The notes under the pieces were generated by a model. The model had not been told where the DNA came from. It saw nothing but the letters and a program-made list of their open reading frames with translations, and did not search any database. Shown one piece after another: positions 21,043-23,884 of a DNA stretch of 23,884 bases (position 1 is its first letter; each line of letters opens with the position of its first letter). This stretch comes from an uncultured Oscillibacter sp. Lineage in GTDB: Bacteria > Bacillota > Clostridia > Oscillospirales > Oscillospiraceae. A program made the translations under genes and the position numbers. Where the stretch lies: positions 1 to 23,884 of the forward strand of contig CAJUJW010000039.1 in assembly GCA_910586735.1 (NCBI GenBank). The letters run 5' to 3'.

Positions 21043-21047
21043 AAGCC

Positions 21048-21160
21048 TGTGGTGCAGGTTAAGCCTGCTGTGCTGAGTGGGCCTTTCACTCGTACAGGGC
21101 CGTTGGGTGTTTCCCCACCCAGCGGCCTGCCGCTTTATGCTTCCAGGTTTATTGTACTCC
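21048..21160 (+). ncRNA. Candidate small structured RNA, class unassigned
   Basis: Downstream of a near-consensus promoter, three hairpins follow in quick succession: GCAGG/CCTGC (21054-21068), GAGTG/CACTC (21075-21091) and a 14-bp stem with one bulge containing TTGGGTG/CACCCAG (21095-21129). No ORF with a ribosome binding site is present. The sequence AAGCCTG (21043-21049) could pair with CAGGTTT (21144-21150), but most of the first arm lies upstream of the expected transcription start. The 3' end is uncertain, since there is no clear T tract after the last stem. I could not match it to SRP RNA, tmRNA, RNase P or a riboswitch. A 6S-like RNA remains possible but not shown. Confidence 0.45.
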
Positions 21161-21187
21161 CTTCACCCTGAAATTGCAAGGGCCTTC

Positions 21188-21222
21188 GGCAAAAAACCGC
21201 CCCGCCTCAGCGGAGAAGATAA
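21188..21222 (-). terminator. Terminator of the 65-aa membrane protein gene
   Basis: On the minus strand CTCCGC and GCGGGG pair around the stop codon region (TGAG loop), followed by CGGTTTTTTGCC. The stem is short and overlaps the end of the gene, but the six-T tract is clear. Confidence 0.6.
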
Positions 21223-21404
21223 TAAACCGCCAGGCCCCACAGGGCCAGGTCGGCCACGCCCACCAGCACCAGCAGAACCGTCAGCACCGTCAGAAGGGGA
21301 TCGCCCTTCTTGGGCTTCTCGGGTTCCGCGGGGGCGGCCTGGACGGGAATTGTTTCTGCTTCTACGGGAACCGTCTGTACGGGATTGGTCGCTTCCTCTG
21401 CCAT
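21207..21404 (-). CDS. Small single-pass membrane protein (65 aa)
   Basis: No family is recognised. The first 35 residues are soluble, rich in Pro, Ala, Val and Glu, with a repeated TxPVxAE-like pattern (TVPVEAE and TIPVQAA). A basic KPKKGD linker leads into one transmembrane helix (about 37-63, LLTVLTVLLVLVGVADLALW and on). Reading polarity from the KPKK, the N-terminus faces the cytoplasm. The start is ATG at 21404 with AGGGGAG about 9 nt upstream, a good promoter at 21468-21496 and a terminator just after the stop, so it is a believable monocistronic gene. The function is unknown; small proteins of this shape often modulate membrane complexes, but nothing here shows a partner. Confidence 0.75.
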   Translation of the reverse strand: MAEEATNPVQTVPVEAETIPVQAAPAEPEKPKKGDPLLTVLTVLLVLVGVADLALWGLAVYYLLR

Positions 21405-21467
21405 GAAAGATGTTCTCCCCTCTTCGCCCGGAACGGGCTTCTCTTTGTATTTGGTGAATGATGTTAT

Positions 21468-21496
21468 ATTATATCATGAGTTCTCCAAGTCCGCAA
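21468..21496 (-). promoter_or_regulatory. Sigma-A promoter of the 65-aa membrane protein gene
   Basis: On the minus strand TTGCGG (21496-21491) and a perfect TATAAT (21473-21468) have a 17-bp spacer. Confidence 0.65.
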
Positions 21497-21564
21497 GAGG
21501 GCATTCTTGCCGCAGGAGTGTCCCGCCGCGCATTTTATGATGTCTAATTTTTTCCCGGCATTGT

Positions 21565-21605
21565 GTAGGGGCGATTATCAATCGCCCGTCCTCCGGGAAG
21601 CCCGG
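21565..21605 (+). repeat. Dispersed intergenic repeat, copy B (short form)
   Basis: GTAGGGGC opens a GGGCGATT-ATC-AATCGCCC hairpin followed by CGTCCTCCGGGAAGCCCGG. The opening motif and the hairpin-then-CCGT layout match copy A at 12153. The right-hand boundary and tail seen in copies A and C are absent here. Confidence 0.55.
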
Positions 21606-21638
21606 TGTTTGAAAAGGACAGGCGGCTGATAGCCGCCC

Positions 21639-21667
21639 TTGCCTTTTCCCTCAAAAGCGTGTACACT
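21639..21667 (+). promoter_or_regulatory. Candidate promoter of lspA-rluD
   Basis: TTGCCT (21639-21644) and TACACT (21662-21667) have a 17-bp spacer, 37 nt upstream of the lspA start. Confidence 0.5.
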
Positions 21668-21703
21668 GTCAGGGAACACCATTTTCCCAAAGGAGGCCCC
21701 GTC

Positions 21704-22216
21704 ATGTCCCTCACCGCCCTCTCCGTCCTGCTGTCCCTGGCCCTGCTGGCCCTGGACCAGTGGGTCAAGCGCTATATCACCCTCACCCTCCCCCTGGGGG
21801 AGACCCGACCCCTGCTGCTGGGCCTTGTGGAGCTGAAAACCGTCCACAACTACGGCGCGGCCTGGTCCAGCTTTTCCGGGCAGCGCTGGCTGCTGGTCGC
21901 CGCCACCGGCCTTATCGTCCTGGCGATTTTGGCCCTGCTGGTCCGCCGGGTGGTCCGGCACCCCCTGGGCACCCTGGCCTGCTGCCTCATCGTCTCCGGC
22001 GGCCTGGGGAACATCCTGGACCGGGTGCGCCTGGGCTACGTAGTGGACATGTTCCACTTCCAGTTTTACGAGAGCTACCCCGTCTTCAACGTGGCGGACA
22101 TGTGCATCGTCTCCGGCTGCGTCCTGGGCCTGATTTACTACCAGTGGTTCTACGAAAAGTACGACAAAAAGGAGAAGCCCCATGGAAACGCTGACGCTCC
22201 GGCCAACGGAGTCTGA
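21704..22216 (+). CDS. lspA: Lipoprotein signal peptidase LspA
   Basis: LspA is the membrane aspartic peptidase that cleaves signal peptides from prolipoproteins after lipidation. The product is 170 aa, usual length. Four hydrophobic segments are visible (about 4-18, 63-82, 88-103 and 129-147). The catalytic aspartates are Asp115 in LGYVVDMFHF and Asp132 in FNVADMCI. Other family signatures are LDQWVKRYI near the N-terminus, VHNYGAAWSSF, and GNILDRV before the first catalytic Asp. The start is ATG at 21704 with AAAGGAGG 7 nt upstream; the frame is open further back but has no ribosome binding site. Its 3' end overlaps the pseudouridine synthase gene by 35 bp, a common lspA-rluD pairing. Confidence 0.96.
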   Translation: MSLTALSVLLSLALLALDQWVKRYITLTLPLGETRPLLLGLVELKTVHNYGAAWSSFSGQRWLLVAATGLIVLAILALLVRRVVRHPLGTLACCLIVSGGLGNILDRVRLGYVVDMFHFQFYESYPVFNVADMCIVSGCVLGLIYYQWFYEKYDKKEKPHGNADAPANGV

Positions 22217-23099
22217 CGCCGGGAAGCGGGTGGACGCGTGGCTGTCCGCCCAGGCGGAGGACCTGACCCGTTCCGCCGCCCAGCGCCTCCTGGAGGAGGG
22301 CCGGGTCACCCTGGGCGGCAGGCCCCTGGCGAAGAACTATAAACTGACCGGGGGGGAAACCCTGGCCGTCTCCCTGCCGGACCCGGAACCCATCGACGCG
22401 GTCCCCCAGGACATCCCCCTGGACGTGGTGTACGAGGACGCCGACGTGATTGTGGTCAACAAGCCCAAGGGCCTGGTGGTCCACCCCGCCCCCGGCCACC
22501 CGGACGGCACGCTGGTCAACGCCCTGCTGTACCACTGCGGCGGCAGCCTCTCCGGCGTGGGCGGGGCCCTGCGCCCCGGCATTGTCCACCGCATCGACCG
22601 GGACACCTCCGGCCTCATCATCGCCGCCAAGAATGATTTCTCTCATCAGGCCCTGGCGGCCCAGCTCCAGGACCACAGCTTAGCCCGGACCTATGAGTGC
22701 GTGGCCGTGGGCGGCTTCCGGGAGGACAGCGGCGCCGTGGACGCCCCCATCGGGCGGCACCCGGTGGAGCGCAAAAAGATGGCCGTGGTCCCCAATGGCC
22801 GCCCCGCCGTCACCCACTGGGAGGTACTGGAGCGTTTTTCCGGCTATACCCATCTCCGCTGCCGCCTGGAGACCGGCCGGACCCACCAGATCCGGGTCCA
22901 CCTGGCCCACCTGGGCCATCCCATTCTGGGGGACACGGTCTACGGGTCCAAAAAGCCCGTCCCCGGCCTCCAGGGCCAGTGCCTCCACGCCGCGGGCCTG
23001 CGGTTCCTCCACCCCCGCACCGGGGAGGCGGTGGAGCTCTCCTGCCCCCTGCCGGAGGAGTTTCAGGCCCAGCTGCGGAGGCTGGCGGGCCGGGTGTGA
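22182..23099 (+). CDS. RluD/RluA-family 23S rRNA pseudouridine synthase
   Basis: This is a 305-aa pseudouridine synthase of the RluA family, RluD-like in layout. An N-terminal S4 RNA-binding domain (about 14-75, RVDAWLSAQAEDLTRSAAQR) is followed by the catalytic domain. The catalytic Asp139 lies in GIVHRIDRDTSGL, and other conserved blocks are VVNKPKGLVVHPAPG (about 91-105), RTYECVAVGG and LETGRTHQIRVHLAHLGHPI. The target is probably large-subunit rRNA, but which uridine cannot be told from sequence. The start is ATG at 22182, inside lspA, with AAAAGGAG upstream, so the two genes are coupled. No clear terminator follows directly; a repeat-rich intergenic region comes next. Confidence 0.94.
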   Translation: METLTLRPTESDAGKRVDAWLSAQAEDLTRSAAQRLLEEGRVTLGGRPLAKNYKLTGGETLAVSLPDPEPIDAVPQDIPLDVVYEDADVIVVNKPKGLVVHPAPGHPDGTLVNALLYHCGGSLSGVGGALRPGIVHRIDRDTSGLIIAAKNDFSHQALAAQLQDHSLARTYECVAVGGFREDSGAVDAPIGRHPVERKKMAVVPNGRPAVTHWEVLERFSGYTHLRCRLETGRTHQIRVHLAHLGHPILGDTVYGSKKPVPGLQGQCLHAAGLRFLHPRTGEAVELSCPLPEEFQAQLRRLAGRV

Positions 23100-23494
23100 T
23101 CGGGAGTGTCCTGTCGGGAGGTTTTGTAGTTGAAATGGTTTGTAGTTGAAGTGGCAGGAATGGACAATTGATAATGGATAATGGACAATGAATGTAGGGG
23201 GCGGGCTCTGCGCAGCCCTTGGCGGCTTTGCCGCTTAGGGATACGGCGTACCCCTTGCGGGTGCTGTCCCGCCCCGTCCCCCGGAAACGTCGAGGTTCCA
23301 GGAGAACGGGAGGGGACAGAGCCCCTCCCCTACAGAGGTCTATTGGGAGAAGGGCAATCCCTGGAGGAACGGGCGGAGGCGCTTCTGCGCCGCTGGAACG
23401 TCCCTTTGCCCCGGAATGAGGACCTGAGCGCCGGGGAAAATTTTCCGCCTCCCGGGGGGCTTGGAAAAAATTTAAGGAAATTTTGAAATACGGC
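23100..23494. other. Intergenic region between rluD and the tRNA operon
   Basis: This long stretch has no supportable gene. Near its start it has short degenerate tandem motifs (GATAATG, GATAATG, GACAATG, around 23161-23192), then copy C of the dispersed repeat (23194-23372), then an AT-rich tract leading to the tRNA promoter. Open frames here lack ribosome binding sites and coding-like composition. Confidence 0.7.
23194..23372. repeat. Dispersed intergenic repeat, copy C (long form)
   Basis: GTAGGGGG at 23194 and CCCCTAC ending at 23333 are inverted boundaries. Just beyond the right boundary the tail has GGGAGAAGGGCA and CCCTGG, as in copy A (12214-12260). The interior is longer than in copy A and holds several short GC hairpins, for example GCGGCTTTGCCGC (23222-23234). 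Confidence 0.7.
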
Positions 23495-23523
23495 TTGACA
23501 AAACCAGATTCTTTTCGTATACT
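23495..23523 (+). promoter_or_regulatory. tRNA operon promoter
   Basis: TTGACA (23495-23500) and TATACT (23518-23523) with a 17-bp spacer, 31 nt upstream of the first tRNA. This is a near-consensus sigma-A promoter, as expected for a stable-RNA operon. Confidence 0.85.
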
Positions 23524-23554
23524 AGTCAATGCCGTTTGACGTGGGCGGTGACTT

Positions 23555-23631
23555 GGGAGCATAGCTCAGCTGGTTAGAGCATCTGCCTTACAAGCAGGGG
23601 GTCACTGGTTCGAGTCCAGTTGTTCCCACCA
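23555..23631 (+). tRNA. tRNA-Val (anticodon TAC)
   Basis: The full cloverleaf is visible. The acceptor GGGAGCA pairs with TGTTCCC, the anticodon arm CTGC/GCAG holds the loop CTTACAA with anticodon TAC, the T-arm has GGTTCGAGTCC, and the 3' CCA is encoded. It is first in the cluster. Confidence 0.96.
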
Positions 23632-23668
23632 GCTTTTTCCTGAGCGTCCCCCTTCCACGTTTATTTAC

Positions 23669-23745
23669 GGCCCGGTAGTTCAGTTGGTTAGAACGCTAGC
23701 CTGTCACGCTAGAGGTCGACGGTTCGAGCCCGTTCCGGGTCGCCA
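23669..23745 (+). tRNA. tRNA-Asp (anticodon GTC)
   Basis: The acceptor GGCCCGG pairs with CCGGGTC (one G-T), the anticodon arm CTAGC/GCTAG holds the loop CTGTCAC with anticodon GTC, the T-arm has GGTTCGAGCC, the discriminator is G and CCA is encoded. It starts 37 nt after tRNA-Val. Confidence 0.96.
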
Positions 23746-23748
23746 CTT

Positions 23749-23824
23749 GCCCAGATAGCTCAGTTGGTAGAGCAGTGGACTGAAAATCCACGTGTCGCTG
23801 GTTCGATTCCGGCTCTGGGCACCA
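23749..23824 (+). tRNA. tRNA-Phe (anticodon GAA)
   Basis: The acceptor GCCCAGA pairs with TCTGGGC, the anticodon arm GTGGA/TCCAC holds the loop CTGAAAA with anticodon GAA, the T-arm has GGTTCGATTCC, and CCA is encoded. Only 3 nt separate it from tRNA-Asp. Confidence 0.96.
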
Positions 23825-23829
23825 TTCAC

Positions 23830-23884
23830 GCGGGCATAGCTCATCTGGTAGAGCGCCACCTTGCCAAGGTGGAGGTAGCGAGTT
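23830..23884 (+). tRNA. tRNA-Gly (anticodon GCC), partial
   Basis: The 5' part has GCGGGCATAGCTC, a D-arm, and the anticodon arm CCACC/GGTGG with loop TTGCCAA, giving anticodon GCC. The sequence ends at the start of the T-arm, so the 3' acceptor strand is outside the window. Confidence 0.9.

Larger units (their letters stand above)
21405..21703. other. Intergenic region between the small membrane protein gene and lspA
   Basis: This stretch of about 300 bp holds the divergent promoters of the two genes, a short copy of the GTAGGGGC repeat (21565-21605) and a GGCGGC-TGAT-AGCCGCC hairpin at 21621-21637. No gene is visible in it. Confidence 0.7.

Noticed and set aside
21048..21160. Assignment of the candidate RNA as SRP RNA, tmRNA, RNase P RNA or 6S RNA
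   Set aside because: No SRP apical motif (GGAAGGAAGCA), no tmRNA tRNA-like ends and too short for RNase P. A 6S rod with a central bubble does not form cleanly. It is left unassigned.
1..23884. CRISPR array, prophage, toxin-antitoxin or restriction system
   Set aside because: No regularly spaced repeats, phage structural genes, integrase, paired small toxin genes or nuclease/methylase motifs were seen.

Overview
The window looks like a chromosomal segment of a GC-rich, Gram-positive-type Clostridia bacterium, most likely in the Oscillospiraceae (Flavonifractor/Lawsonibacter/Intestinimonas-like). This rests on the strong GC bias at third codon positions, AGGAGG-type ribosome binding sites, consensus sigma-A promoters, a CtsR/McsA/ClpC heat-shock operon, PadR and HAAS genes, and tRNA genes that encode CCA. 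The genus is an inference; no ribosomal RNA is present to settle it.

Layout. (1) Positions 1-3853, minus strand: the start of a flagellar basal-body operon, flgB-flgC-fliE-fliF-fliG, with fliG cut by the window edge. (2) 3854-4544: a 690-bp AT-rich divergent regulatory region. (3) 4545-9578, plus strand: three signalling genes, namely a REC-HD-GYP-PAS-GGDEF cyclic-di-GMP enzyme, a free Hpt protein and a membrane hybrid histidine kinase with two receivers, closed by a strong terminator. Together they form a complete phosphorelay aimed at c-di-GMP, back to back with the flagellar genes. (4) 9624-12032, minus strand: an unrecognised 171-aa protein, then a tightly coupled padR-HAAS-membrane protein operon with a perfect consensus promoter overlapped by palindromic half-sites. 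(5) 12367-15397, plus strand: mutY (apparently leaderless), a DUF6487-like zinc-ribbon protein, thymidine kinase and a PflX-type radical SAM protein. (6) 15428-16516, minus strand: a GT4 glycosyltransferase, bracketed by a 61-bp direct repeat of the radical SAM gene's 3' end. (7) 16837-17010, minus strand: a 2[4Fe-4S] ferredoxin. (8) 17251-20803, plus strand: ctsR-mcsA-clpC with CtsR boxes on both sides of the promoter and no mcsB. (9) 20804-21703: structured intergenic DNA with a candidate small RNA, plus a small single-pass membrane protein gene. (10) 21704-23099, plus strand: lspA and an RluD-type pseudouridine synthase, overlapping by 35 bp. (11) 23495-23884: a tRNA operon (Val, Asp, Phe, Gly) that runs off the end.

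Most genes are ordinary housekeeping or motility genes. The points most worth a second look are the c-di-GMP phosphorelay beside the flagellar operon, the missing mcsB where ClpC keeps the glutamates expected in phosphoarginine pockets, the direct repeat bracketing the glycosyltransferase, an unassigned structured RNA behind a strong promoter at about 21014-21160, and a dispersed intergenic repeat family with three members in the window. I saw no CRISPR array, transposase, integrase or prophage gene.
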